From Duganella aceris (GTDB lineage: Bacteria; Pseudomonadota; Gammaproteobacteria; Burkholderiales; Burkholderiaceae_D), in the NCBI RefSeq assembly GCF_011090165.1, contig NZ_JAADJT010000001.1:496001-560000 (forward strand): a DNA stretch of 64,000 bases, written 5' to 3'. Numbering within the stretch: position 1 is the stretch's first letter; the number at the start of each line of letters is the position of its first letter. Shown one piece after another: positions 27,304 through 36,382 of this stretch. The notes under the pieces were generated by a model. It searched no databases, was not told where the DNA came from, and worked only from the letters and a program-made list of their open reading frames with translations. The translations under genes and the position numbers were made by a program.

Positions 27304-27310
27304 GTCCGAG

Positions 27311-28381
27311 ATGCACAACAGCAGCAGCCCCGGCCCTTACCGGCCGGGCGTGGACGCCGCCGACCTGGCGCTGATCCTCGAGCAGACCCCGGCCGAGGTC
27401 TGGCAAGCGTTGCGCGGCCAGCACCTGTTCCTCACCGGCGGCACCGGCTTCATCGGCAGCTGGCTGCTGGAAGGCCTGCTGTGGGCGGAGCGGCAGCTCG
27501 GACTGGGATTGCGGTTGACGGTGCTGAGCCGCCGTCCCGACGCCTTCCGCGCCAGGGCGCCGCACCTGGCCAGCCATCCCGCCGTGCGGCTGCTGCAGGG
27601 CGACGTGCGCGATCTGGCGCAGGAACACGGCCGCTACGACATCGTGCTGCACGCCGCCACCGACGTGGTGGCGCCGGCGGCCGAGCCGCTGGCCACCTAC
27701 CATGACATCGTCGCCGGCGCCGAACAGACGCTGGCGCTGGCGCGGCGCTGCGGCGCCGGCCGCTACCTGCTGACCAGCTCGGGCGCCGTGTACGGCGTGC
27801 AGCCGCCCGGCCTGACCCACGTCGACGAAGACTATCGCGGCGCGCCCGATCCGGCCCAGGCCGGCAGCGCCTACGGCCAGGGCAAGCGCATCGCCGAATG
27901 GCTGGTGGCCTGCGAGCAGCAGCGCCAGCCGGCGCTGGAAACCCGCATCGCCCGCTGTTTCGCCTTTGTCGGCCCCTACATGGCGCTGGACGCCCAGTTC
28001 GCCATCGGCAACTTCATCCGCGACGCCCGCCGCGGCGACCCGATCCGCGTCGGCGGCGACGGCACGCCGTTCCGCTCCTACCTGTACGCGGCCGACCTGG
28101 TGGTGTGGCTGCTGACCATCCTGGTGCTGGGCGACCGCCGCCCCTACAACGTCGGCGCCGGGCAGGAAATCAGCATCGCCGGCCTGGCCCGCGAAGTCAG
28201 CGCCGCGCTCGGCGGCGGCGCCGAGGTGCGCATCGCCGGCGCGCCGTCCGGCGCCCCGGCCAGCTATTACGTGCCATCGGTGGCCCGCGCCGCCGGCCTG
28301 GGCCTGCGCCAATACACCAGCCTGGCCGACGCGATCGCGCGCACGGCCGCCTGGACCACCCCACATTCCGGAGAATCCTGA
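27311..28381 (+). CDS. NAD-dependent epimerase/dehydratase (SDR) acting on a CDP-dideoxy sugar
   Basis: A 356-residue extended SDR. GGTGFIGSWLLEG is the Rossmann motif (about residue 43), LTSSGAVYG carries the catalytic Ser, and AYGQGKRIAEW is YxxxK-like. An unusual ~35-residue N-terminal extension (PGVDAADLALILEQTP) precedes the fold. Placed after rfbFGH and before a transketolase pair, it could reduce a 4-keto or a branched-chain keto product, in the manner of YerF in yersiniose synthesis or of abequose/paratose synthases (inference). ATG 27311 was preferred; a TTG at 27296 overlapping rfbH is an alternative. The stop overlaps the next start (TGATG). Confidence 0.75.
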   Translation: MHNSSSPGPYRPGVDAADLALILEQTPAEVWQALRGQHLFLTGGTGFIGSWLLEGLLWAERQLGLGLRLTVLSRRPDAFRARAPHLASHPAVRLLQGDVRDLAQEHGRYDIVLHAATDVVAPAAEPLATYHDIVAGAEQTLALARRCGAGRYLLTSSGAVYGVQPPGLTHVDEDYRGAPDPAQAGSAYGQGKRIAEWLVACEQQRQPALETRIARCFAFVGPYMALDAQFAIGNFIRDARRGDPIRVGGDGTPFRSYLYAADLVVWLLTILVLGDRRPYNVGAGQEISIAGLAREVSAALGGGAEVRIAGAPSGAPASYYVPSVARAAGLGLRQYTSLADAIARTAAWTTPHSGES

Positions 28382-29211
28382 TGTCCGCCATCCCCGACAG
28401 CCGCGCCCTGGCGCTCAGCATCCGCCAGTCGGCGCTGACCATGTGCTACCACAAGAAAGCCTCCCATCTGGGCGGCGCGTTCTCGGTGGCCGACGTGCTG
28501 GCCGTGCTGTACGGCGGCGTGATGACGATCGCGCCCGGCCAACCCGACGCGCCGCAGCGCGACCGCCTGTTCTATTCGAAGGGCCACGCCTGCACCGCGC
28601 TATACGCCGTGCTGGCCGAGGCCGGCTACTACGACAAGGCCGCGCTCGCCACCTTCACCGACAACGGCAGCCACTTCACCTCGCACGTCAACCACAAGGT
28701 GCCGGGGGTCGAGCTGTCGACCGGCAGCCTGGGACATGCGCTGTCGGTGGCGGCCGGCGTCGCGCTGGCCGGCAAGCGCCGCCAGACCGGCTGGCACACC
28801 TACGTCATCGTCAGCGACGGCGAACTGGACGAGGGCTCCAACTGGGAAGCGATCCTGTTCGCGCCGCACCACCGTCTCGACAACCTGACCCTGGTGGTCG
28901 ACTACAACAAGATCCAGAGCTTCGGCAGCACCGCCGAGGTGCTCAACCTCGACCCGCTGGCCGACAAATTCAAGGCCTTCGGCTGGGACACGCTGGAAGT
29001 GGACGGCCACGACCACGCCGCGCTGGCCGCCGCGCTGGCCAAGGACGGCCGCGCCGCCGGCAAGCCGCGCGCCGTGATCGCCCACACCGTCAAGGGCAAG
29101 GGCGTCGACTTCATGGAAGGCCAGCTGGCCTGGCATTACAAGTCGCCCAGCGAAGAGCAATTCCGCGCGGCGATGGCGCAACTGACCACGACAACACAGG
29201 AACCGGCATGA
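28381..29211 (+). CDS. transketolase-like protein, N-terminal (TPP-binding) subunit
   Basis: A 276-residue protein equal to the first third of transketolase. The TPP/Mg motif is SDGELDEGSNWEA ending in VVDYNKIQ, and the substrate-channel histidines are present in SHLGGAFS, SKGHACTALY and STGSLGHALS. It lacks the PYR and C-terminal domains, which are encoded by the next gene. Split transketolases occur in archaea and in secondary metabolism. Located between CDP-dideoxysugar genes and a glycosyltransferase, its likely role is two-carbon (ketol) transfer onto a keto-sugar rather than central metabolism (inference). Confidence 0.85.
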   Translation: MSAIPDSRALALSIRQSALTMCYHKKASHLGGAFSVADVLAVLYGGVMTIAPGQPDAPQRDRLFYSKGHACTALYAVLAEAGYYDKAALATFTDNGSHFTSHVNHKVPGVELSTGSLGHALSVAAGVALAGKRRQTGWHTYVIVSDGELDEGSNWEAILFAPHHRLDNLTLVVDYNKIQSFGSTAEVLNLDPLADKFKAFGWDTLEVDGHDHAALAAALAKDGRAAGKPRAVIAHTVKGKGVDFMEGQLAWHYKSPSEEQFRAAMAQLTTTTQEPA

Positions 29212-30122
29212 GAACCGCCTTCATCAACTCCCTGCTGCACCTGGCGCGCCAGGACCAGCGCATCTTCCTGCTGTGCGGCGACCTCGGCTACTCGGTGCTG
29301 GAACCGTTCGCGCAGGAATTCCCGGACCGCTTCCTCAACGTCGGCATCGCCGAGCAGAACATGGTCGGCCTGGCGACCGGCCTGAGCATGGAAGGCTACA
29401 CGGTGTTCTGCTACTCGATCGGCAACTTCCCGACGCTGCGCGCGATGGAGCAGATCCGCTACGACGTCGCCTACCACGAGGCCAACGTCAAGATCATCGC
29501 GGTCGGCGGCGGCTATGCCTACGGCCCGCTGAGCACCTCGCACCACACCACCGAGGAGCTGGGCATGTTGCGCACCATCCCCGGCATGGTGGTGACGGCG
29601 CCGGGCGATCCGGCCGAGGTCGAGAGCGTGACGGCCTTCATCGCCAACCACCCCGGCCCCTGCTATATGCGGCTGAACAAGGCCGGCGAGCCGCGCCTGC
29701 ACGCCGCGCCGCCGGCGCTGCCGCACGCCGGCGCCATCGTGCCGGTGCTGCAACGCGCCGGCGCCACCCGCGCCGTGTTCGCCACCGGCGACATGGTCGG
29801 CGCGGCGGCGCGCCAGATCGAGCGCGAGCAGCTCGACTACGACCTGTACAGCTTCCCCTTCGTCAACCCGATCGACGCGGCGGCGCTGGCGCTGCTGGCG
29901 ACGCGCTACGCCCACCTGGTCACGCTGGAGGAGCACCAGGCCAACGGCGGCTTCGGCTCCGCCATCCTGGAACAGCTGCATGACCTGCTGTACGAGGGCC
30001 GCCTGGCGGCGCTGCCGGCGATCCGCCGCATCGCCATCCCGAACCGTTTCGTCAGCGTCGCCGGCAGCCAGGACTACCTGCGCCAGCACATGGGCCTGAC
30101 GCTGCCGGGAGCGCCGCGATGA
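29208..30122 (+). CDS. transketolase-like protein, C-terminal (PYR) subunit
   Basis: A 304-residue protein with the PYR domain and C-terminal domain of transketolase. The TPP-activating glutamate is in VGIAEQNMVGLATGLSMEG (about residue 47), followed by GGGYAYGPLSTSHHTTEELG and the C-terminal LVTLEEHQANGGFGSA. It overlaps the N-terminal subunit by four bases (ATGA), so a 1:1 complex is expected. Both halves keep the residues needed for catalysis. It overlaps the following GT2 gene by four bases as well. Confidence 0.86.
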   Translation: MRTAFINSLLHLARQDQRIFLLCGDLGYSVLEPFAQEFPDRFLNVGIAEQNMVGLATGLSMEGYTVFCYSIGNFPTLRAMEQIRYDVAYHEANVKIIAVGGGYAYGPLSTSHHTTEELGMLRTIPGMVVTAPGDPAEVESVTAFIANHPGPCYMRLNKAGEPRLHAAPPALPHAGAIVPVLQRAGATRAVFATGDMVGAAARQIEREQLDYDLYSFPFVNPIDAAALALLATRYAHLVTLEEHQANGGFGSAILEQLHDLLYEGRLAALPAIRRIAIPNRFVSVAGSQDYLRQHMGLTLPGAPR

Positions 30123-31042
30123 GCGCCGCCGCGAGCGCGCCGCTGGTCAGCATCCTGCTGCCGACCCACAACCGGCCGGACTACGCCGAACTGGCGCTGC
30201 GCAGCGCGCTGGCGCAGACCTACCCCAACCTGGAAATCGTGGTCAGCGACAACAGCGACGACGAGCTGACCCGGCAGCGCTTCGCGCCGTACGCCGAGCG
30301 TCATCCGCAGCTGCGCTACCACCGCATCGCCAGCTGCCCGCCGATGGAGAATTTCAACAACTGCTACAGCCAGGCGCGCGGCGAGTTTGTCAATTTCCTG
30401 ATGGACGACGATCTGTACCATCCGGAAAAGATCGCGCGCATGATGCAGGTGATGCTGACCCAGGACAACCTGGGGGTGGTGACCTCGAGCCGGCAACTGA
30501 TCGACGCCAACGGCCAGCCGATGGCGTCGCCGCCGCACCTGGCGCCGCTGTTCAGCGTCGACACCCACGTCACCGGCCTGTCGCTGGGCGCGCACATGGC
30601 GGCCGGCAACGGCAACGTGCTGGGCGAACCGACCACGGCGCTGTTCCGCAAGGCGGTCGCCGGCCCGGTGTTCGGCGTCTACCAGGGCCACCAGTATTCG
30701 GTGATGTCCGACCTGGCCACCTGGATGACCATCCTGTCGAGCCACGACTGCGTCTACCTGCACCAGCCGCTCAGCTACTTCCGGGTCCACGCCGACCAGG
30801 ACCAGCGCGTCACGCGCACGCAGATCCGCGGCCACCTGGAGTCGATGCGGCTGATCTGCGACGTCTGGGAACAGGGCTATTTCATCCGTCCCGAGCAGCC
30901 GCCGCACGAGCAGCTGCACGCCTCGCTGACCACCACCGTGTCGCTGCTGGCGCGCGCCCGCGACATCCTGCGCGACCCGATCTTCAACCCCGACCAGCTC
31001 AGCGCCACGGTGGCGCGCGCCACCCGCCTGCTGCTGGGCTGA
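30119..31042 (+). CDS. family 2 glycosyltransferase
   Basis: A 307-residue GT2 enzyme with the standard start VSILLPTHNRPDYAELALRS, the second acidic residue in VVSDNSDDE, and the DxD-type metal site FLMDDDLYHPE at about residue 96. No transmembrane segment is visible. It is translationally coupled to the transketolase subunit (ATGA), so it may transfer the sugar made by the CDP-dideoxy/transketolase module. The acceptor is unknown. Confidence 0.84.
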   Translation: MSAAASAPLVSILLPTHNRPDYAELALRSALAQTYPNLEIVVSDNSDDELTRQRFAPYAERHPQLRYHRIASCPPMENFNNCYSQARGEFVNFLMDDDLYHPEKIARMMQVMLTQDNLGVVTSSRQLIDANGQPMASPPHLAPLFSVDTHVTGLSLGAHMAAGNGNVLGEPTTALFRKAVAGPVFGVYQGHQYSVMSDLATWMTILSSHDCVYLHQPLSYFRVHADQDQRVTRTQIRGHLESMRLICDVWEQGYFIRPEQPPHEQLHASLTTTVSLLARARDILRDPIFNPDQLSATVARATRLLLG

Positions 31043-31061
31043 ACCGCACCCAGAGAACCCC

Positions 31062-32888
31062 ATGCATCCAGCCGATTATCTGTTTCCCCGCGAGCTGCAG
31101 GCCACCGCGCTGCCGCTGACCAAGCTGCTGGTGATCGGCTCCTGCCTGACCGACCAGTACCTGCAGGACTTCCGCCGGCTGTATCCCGAGGTCCAGTTCG
31201 ACTACACGCAGTTCAACAACCTGCTGAACCTGCCGGCGCTGACGCCGGAACAGGCGGCCGGCTACCAGCTGCAATACATCCAGATTCCGCTGCGCACGCT
31301 GGTCGGCGACAACATCATCCGCGTGGTCGACTTCGACCAGCCCGGCGCCTACGAGGCGCTGGAGGCGCAGGCCTGCGCCATGCTGCGCGCGGTGCTGGAG
31401 GCGGTGCTCAAGCACAACCGCGAGCACGGCCTGCTGACGCTGGTGTCCAATTTCATCGTCCCGCAAAGCAATCTGGCGCCGTCGCTGTCGGAGCGCGGCG
31501 GCGCCAAGGATTTCGGCCGCCTGGTGCGGGTCGTCAACCAGTGCCTGGACGACACGCTGGCCGGCCACAAGCACGCCTACGTGGCCGACGTCGACAGCCT
31601 GGCCTCGACTTTCGGCAAGCGCTTCTTCCTCGACGACGTGGCCTCGTTCTACTCGCACACCGCGACGCTGGTGGCGGACGTCGCGCTGCTCGACAACCAG
31701 CCGGACTGGGCCGCGCCGCACAGCGGCCGGATCGAGGCCATTCCCGACGTCTACGCCACCTACGGCCTGCAGCCGACGGTGTTCAGCGAAATGGTGTTCC
31801 GCCAGATGGAGTCGATCTACCGCATCGTGCAGCAGGTCGACACGGTCAAGCTGGTGATCTTCGATCTCGACAACACGCTGTGGCGCGGCCAGATCGCCGA
31901 GCACTACGAGCCGGGCCGGCCGCAGCCGGAATCGCATTTCTGGCCGGTCGGCATCTGGGAGGCGGTGCAGCACCTGCGCCGGCGCGGCATCATGGTGTCG
32001 CTGTGCTCGAAGAACGACGAGCACATCGTCAAGGAGCGCTGGCGCCGCGCGGTGCTGCCGTGGCTCAGCTACGACGATTTCCTGCTGCCCAAGATTAACT
32101 GGCTGCCCAAGTCGGACAACATCAAGGACACGCTGGCGACGCTGGCGCTGACCGCCAAGAGCGTGGTGTTCGTCGACGACAACCCGGTCGAGCGCGACGA
32201 GGTGCGCAACAACATTCCCGGCATCCGCGTGATCGGCGCCGATCCCTTCGTCACCCGCCGCATCCTGCTGTGGAGCGCGGAAACCCAGCGCATCACGCTG
32301 GGCGCCGAGGCGCAGCAGCGCGAACAGTCGTACAAGGGCTTGATCGCGCGCGAACAGCAGAAGAGCGCCGGCGGCGGCCGCGCCGAATTCCTCGCCGGCC
32401 TGGACGTGCAGCTGACGATGGAGGTGATCCACGACAGCGCCGCCGACGGCTTCACCCGCGTCAACGAGCTGGTCAACAAGACCAACCAGTTCAACACCTC
32501 CGGCGTGCGCTGGACGGCGGCCGAGTTCGGCGCCTTCTTCGCCGCCGGCGGCAGCGTGCATTCGTTCTCGGTGCGCGACAAGTTTTCCGACTACGGCCAG
32601 GTCGGCGCGCTGCTGCTGCAGGGCGGCGTGATCCGCCAGTTCGTGATGAGCTGCCGGGTGTTGGGGATGGATGTGGAAATCGCCGCGCTGGACCATGTGG
32701 TCGGCGAGCTGTTCCGCGACGGCGCCGAGATCGTGGTCGGCGCGCTGGTGGAGACCGAGTTGAACACGCCCTGCCGCGACGTCTACGCCCGCGCCGGCTT
32801 CGCGTCGACCGCGCAACCGGGCGTGTTCGCGCTGCTGCGCGGCGCGGCGCGCCCCGGCGCCGCCCACGTGCGCATCATCGCCGCCTGA
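31062..32888 (+). CDS. FkbH-like HAD-superfamily protein
   Basis: A 608-residue protein. The N-terminal ~250 residues begin with LLVIGSCLTDQYLQDF, an SGNH-like segment typical of FkbH relatives. The FkbH/HAD domain begins at about residue 267 with VIFDLDNTLWRGQIAE, continues with SLCSKNDEHIV, and has the last motif VVFVDDNPVERDEVRNNIPG near 371. The C-terminal ~150 residues look like a GNAT acyltransferase (VNELVNKTNQFNTSG, VRDKFSDYGQVGALL). FkbH proteins load glyceryl or similar acyl units onto carriers, and homologues occur in flagellin and LPS glycosylation islands. Here it may supply an acyl decoration for the sugar. Its stop abuts the stop of the convergent HlyD-like gene. Confidence 0.8.
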   Translation: MHPADYLFPRELQATALPLTKLLVIGSCLTDQYLQDFRRLYPEVQFDYTQFNNLLNLPALTPEQAAGYQLQYIQIPLRTLVGDNIIRVVDFDQPGAYEALEAQACAMLRAVLEAVLKHNREHGLLTLVSNFIVPQSNLAPSLSERGGAKDFGRLVRVVNQCLDDTLAGHKHAYVADVDSLASTFGKRFFLDDVASFYSHTATLVADVALLDNQPDWAAPHSGRIEAIPDVYATYGLQPTVFSEMVFRQMESIYRIVQQVDTVKLVIFDLDNTLWRGQIAEHYEPGRPQPESHFWPVGIWEAVQHLRRRGIMVSLCSKNDEHIVKERWRRAVLPWLSYDDFLLPKINWLPKSDNIKDTLATLALTAKSVVFVDDNPVERDEVRNNIPGIRVIGADPFVTRRILLWSAETQRITLGAEAQQREQSYKGLIAREQQKSAGGGRAEFLAGLDVQLTMEVIHDSAADGFTRVNELVNKTNQFNTSGVRWTAAEFGAFFAAGGSVHSFSVRDKFSDYGQVGALLLQGGVIRQFVMSCRVLGMDVEIAALDHVVGELFRDGAEIVVGALVETELNTPCRDVYARAGFASTAQPGVFALLRGAARPGAAHVRIIAA

Positions 32889-34259
32889 TCAGGGTTCGCG
32901 GATCGATTCGTCCATGGCCTTGGTCAGCGGCCACAGCAGGTAAGACATCACGGTGCGCTCGCCGACCAGGATCTCGGCCGACAGCGTCATGCCGGGCAGC
33001 AGCGCGGCGCCGGCCTCCATCTTTTTCAGCTTGGCGCCGCGGTAGCTGATGCGGCTGGTGTAGAAGGAATCCAGGCCGTTCTGGCCCTGCGCCTGGTCGC
33101 GCCGGAACGAGTCCGAGCTGATGGTGCGGATCTTGCCGTCCAACATGCCGTGCTCCTGGTAGGAGAAGGCGTCGACCTTCAGCTGCACCTTGTCGCCGGT
33201 CTTGATGTAGCCGATGTCCTGCGAATCGACCTGCACCTCGGCCTCCAGCTCGGCGCCCAGCGGCACCAGCGTGAACAGCGGCTCGGCCTCGCGGATGATC
33301 GAGCCCACCGACAGCTTGGCGATCTCCAGCACCACGCCGTCGGCCGGCGCCAGCATCTGCACCATGCGGTGCCGCATGTCGGCCTTGACCAGCTGCTCGT
33401 TGATGCCGTCGCGCTCGCGCGTGGCCGACAACAGGTCTTCCATCATCTTCTGGCGCCAGCTCTTGCCGAAGGCGGAACGCTCGGCGTGCGCCGAGGCCAG
33501 CTCGCGCTCCATCTCCAGCGACTTGTTCTGCTGCAGCGTCATGTCGCGTTCGACTTCGAGGCGGCGGTCGCGCGCCTCCAGCAGGTGCATCTTGGCGCCG
33601 AACTGTTCGGCCATCAGCTGCTCCTGCATCGCTTCCACTTCGCGCAGCGACTTGACGCGCTGCGCCAGGATCACGCGGTCGCGCTTGTTGGTTTCGAGGC
33701 CGGCGATCAGGCGCCCGATGTTCTGGTCCATCTTGTTCTTCTGCGCCTCGAAGTTGGCGCGACGCTCGTCCGACAGCTGCGACTGCAGTTCGCTGTCGGC
33801 GTTGCCCTTGCCGCCGCCGGCGGCGCCCGGCTTGCCGGCCAGCTCGGCGCGCAGCGCGGCGGTCTGGGTGTCCAGGCTTTGCAGCCGGGTGCGCAGCTGC
33901 GATTCGTCGGCCTGGGTGAAGGTCGGGTCGAGCGAGGCCAGCAGCTGGCCCTTGCGCACCACCTGGCCGACCCGCACGTCGATGCGCTGGATCACCGAAG
34001 TCTCCAGCGGCTGCACCACGATGTTGGGCAGCGGATTGACCAGCCGGCCCTTGGCGGTGACCACCTTCGGCACGTGCGACAGGCAGGCCCACAGGATGAA
34101 GCTGGCGAACGCCAGCAGCAGCACATGCAGCGTGACGCGCACCGAGCGCGGCAGCGGGCCGCGTTCGATCGCGTCGGCGTCCGGCAGGAAGTCGATCTCG
34201 GTCTGGTCGCGCTTGTCGCGTCCGGACCCGTTTACATGTGGCTTGTTTGCTGGTTCCAT
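32889..34259 (-). CDS. HlyD-family type I secretion membrane fusion protein
   Basis: A 456-residue periplasmic adaptor. A cytoplasmic N-terminus of ~40 residues is followed by one membrane helix at 42-62 (VTLHVLLLAFASFILWACL), then a lipoyl/beta half (GRLVNPLPNIVVQPLETSVIQRI). A long coiled-coil hairpin spans about residues 100-300, and the signature C-terminal beta-barrel ends LPGMTLSAEILVGERTVMSYLLWPL. It bridges the ABC exporter to a TolC-like outer membrane protein, which is not encoded here. It overlaps the exporter gene by 28 bp, so they form one transcript. Substrates are most likely the giant octad proteins next door (inference). Confidence 0.93.
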   Translation of the reverse strand: MEPANKPHVNGSGRDKRDQTEIDFLPDADAIERGPLPRSVRVTLHVLLLAFASFILWACLSHVPKVVTAKGRLVNPLPNIVVQPLETSVIQRIDVRVGQVVRKGQLLASLDPTFTQADESQLRTRLQSLDTQTAALRAELAGKPGAAGGGKGNADSELQSQLSDERRANFEAQKNKMDQNIGRLIAGLETNKRDRVILAQRVKSLREVEAMQEQLMAEQFGAKMHLLEARDRRLEVERDMTLQQNKSLEMERELASAHAERSAFGKSWRQKMMEDLLSATRERDGINEQLVKADMRHRMVQMLAPADGVVLEIAKLSVGSIIREAEPLFTLVPLGAELEAEVQVDSQDIGYIKTGDKVQLKVDAFSYQEHGMLDGKIRTISSDSFRRDQAQGQNGLDSFYTSRISYRGAKLKKMEAGAALLPGMTLSAEILVGERTVMSYLLWPLTKAMDESIREP

Positions 34260-36382
34260 AAATGCAGGTAGGTGTCGCTGGTTAAAAGCAGTTCGGAGTG
34301 GCGGCCGCTGTCGACCAGGCGGCCCTGTTGCATCACCATGATCTTGTCGGCGTTGACCAGCGTCGACAGGCGGTGCGAGATCATCACCACCGTGCGGCCG
34401 ACGGCGATCCGGCTCAGGTTGCCGATGAAGATGGCTTCGCTTTCGGGATCGAGCGCGCTGGCCGCCTCGTCGAGGATCAGGATGCGCGGCTTGTTGACCA
34501 GCGTGCGGGCGATCGACAGCCGCTGCTTCTGGCCGCCGGACAGGTTGGAGGCATTTTCCTCCAGCATGGTGTCGTAGCCCATCGGCAGGCGCTCGATGAA
34601 TTCGTCGGCGCCGGCGGCGGCGGCGGCCTCGACCAGCTCCTCGAAGGTGGCGTCGGGCTTGGCCACCGACAGGTTTTCACGCACCGTGCCGCGGAACAGG
34701 AAGTTTTCCTGCAATACGACGCCGATCTGGCGCCGCAGGTGCGACAGCTCGATCTCGCGCGCGTCCAGGCCGTCGAAGCGGACAATGCCCTCCTGCACCG
34801 GATACAGGCCCTGGATCAGCTTGGTCAAGGTGGTCTTGCCGGAACCGCTGCGGCCGACGATGCCGACCACCGTGCCCGGCGTGATGGTGAAGCTGGCCTT
34901 GTTCAGCGCCATCGCCTGCGCGCCCGGATAGCGGAAGGTGACGTCGTCGAAACGGATCTCGCCCTGCAGTTCGGGACGCAGGCCGTTGGCGCCGGCGCGG
35001 CCCTCGGGCGCGCGGTTCATCACCTCGCCCAGCATCTTGACCGACAGCGCGGTCTCCTGGTATTCGTTGACCAGGCCGACGATCGAGATCAGCGGCCCGG
35101 TGACGCGGCCGGACAGCATCTGGAACGCGATCAGCGCGCCGACCGACAGCTGCTGGTCGAACACGTCCTGCGCGCCCAGCACGATCAGCGTGACCGGCAT
35201 CAGCTTGCCGAGGAAGTCGGTGACCGCGTTGCCGGCGATCGAGATCTGGCCGACGCGGAAGTGCATGGTGATGGCCTCGGCCGAGCGCTGGTCCCAGACC
35301 CGGCGCTGGGTCGGTTCGATCGCCAGCGCCTTGACGGTGCGCATGCCGTGGATCACTTCGACCAGCATCGCCTGGCGCTGGCCTTCGGCGGAGTACAGCG
35401 CGTTGAGGCGGCGCTGGAAGGTCGGCACCATCGCCACCACCACGGCGGCGATCAGGCCGGCGAACACCAGCACGATGCTGGCCAGCTTGTACGAGTAGGT
35501 GAACAGCACCGGCACGAACACCAGCAGCGCCACCAGGTCGAGCGCGGTGAAGAACAGGCGGCCGGTGAGGAAGCTGCGGATCCGCTCCAGCTGCTGCATG
35601 TGGCGCGTGACCACGCCGGCGCTGGTGGTCTCGAAGAAATCGATCGGCAGCGACAGCAGGTGGGCGAAGGTGCGGCGGGTCAGCCGCATGTCGATCTTGT
35701 TGCTGGCCGCCAGCGTCAGCGTCTGCCGCAGGAAGCCGAAGGCGGCGTCGAACAGCAGCGCCATGACGATGCCGACCGCCAGCACCCACAGCGTGGTGAT
35801 GCTCTGGTGCGTCAGCACCTTGTCGATCACCAGCTGGAAGAAGATCGGCGAGGCCAAGGCCAGCAGCTGCATCGCGATGGCGGCGATGAAGATGTCGCGG
35901 AAGGCCGACTTCTGCTTGAGGATTTCGGGGATGAACCAGCGCAGGCCGAACGGCTGGTTCGGGTCGCTGAACTTGTGCTGCCGCTTGACGAAGAACACCT
36001 CGCCGCTCCAGCGCCGTTCGAAGTCGCTGCGCGGCACCATCACCACGGCGGCGCCGGCGTTGACCGGGTTGAGCACGGCGGCCTGCTCTTCACCGCCGGC
36101 CTCGGCCGGCCGCACCCCGACCACGATCACCATGTTGCCGTCGTTCAGGCGGGCCATCAGCGGGAACACGCCGTCCTGCGCCATCAGGCGGGCCCAGGTC
36201 AGGCGGTCGGCCTTGGCCTTCAGGCCGATGTCGGAGGCGATCCGCAACAGCTCGCCGTTGCCCGGCTCCTCGGCGCGCAGCGCGTAGTCGTCGATCAAGC
36301 GTTCCGGGTTGATTTGCAGGCCGTGATGCTGAGCGATCGCGGTCAGGCACTGGATGGCGGTATGGGGGAATTTATCGTGCAT
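34232..36382 (-). CDS. type I secretion ABC exporter, HlyB class (degenerate C39 domain)
   Basis: A 716-residue exporter. Residues 1-130 form a C39-peptidase-like domain in which the catalytic Cys is Thr (HTAIQCLTAIAQHHG aligned with the family DCGxxCLxMIAxxxG), so it should bind substrate without cleaving it, as in HlyB. The transmembrane region spans about 158-430. The nucleotide-binding domain has Walker A GRSGSGKTT near 512, signature LSGGQKQR near 614, Walker B ILILDEA near 634 and the H-loop ISHRLS near 667. This class exports RTX-type proteins with uncleaved C-terminal signals, matching the giant proteins, which have no N-terminal leader. It lies just downstream of giant gene 2 after a strong terminator. 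Confidence 0.93.
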   Translation of the reverse strand: MHDKFPHTAIQCLTAIAQHHGLQINPERLIDDYALRAEEPGNGELLRIASDIGLKAKADRLTWARLMAQDGVFPLMARLNDGNMVIVVGVRPAEAGGEEQAAVLNPVNAGAAVVMVPRSDFERRWSGEVFFVKRQHKFSDPNQPFGLRWFIPEILKQKSAFRDIFIAAIAMQLLALASPIFFQLVIDKVLTHQSITTLWVLAVGIVMALLFDAAFGFLRQTLTLAASNKIDMRLTRRTFAHLLSLPIDFFETTSAGVVTRHMQQLERIRSFLTGRLFFTALDLVALLVFVPVLFTYSYKLASIVLVFAGLIAAVVVAMVPTFQRRLNALYSAEGQRQAMLVEVIHGMRTVKALAIEPTQRRVWDQRSAEAITMHFRVGQISIAGNAVTDFLGKLMPVTLIVLGAQDVFDQQLSVGALIAFQMLSGRVTGPLISIVGLVNEYQETALSVKMLGEVMNRAPEGRAGANGLRPELQGEIRFDDVTFRYPGAQAMALNKASFTITPGTVVGIVGRSGSGKTTLTKLIQGLYPVQEGIVRFDGLDAREIELSHLRRQIGVVLQENFLFRGTVRENLSVAKPDATFEELVEAAAAAGADEFIERLPMGYDTMLEENASNLSGGQKQRLSIARTLVNKPRILILDEAASALDPESEAIFIGNLSRIAVGRTVVMISHRLSTLVNADKIMVMQQGRLVDSGRHSELLLTSDTYLHLWNQQTSHM

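Noticed and set aside
27296-27310. TTG start for the SDR gene overlapping rfbH
   Set aside because: Possible, but the ATG at 27311 is preferred; the five extra residues add nothing to the fold and no RBS favours TTG.
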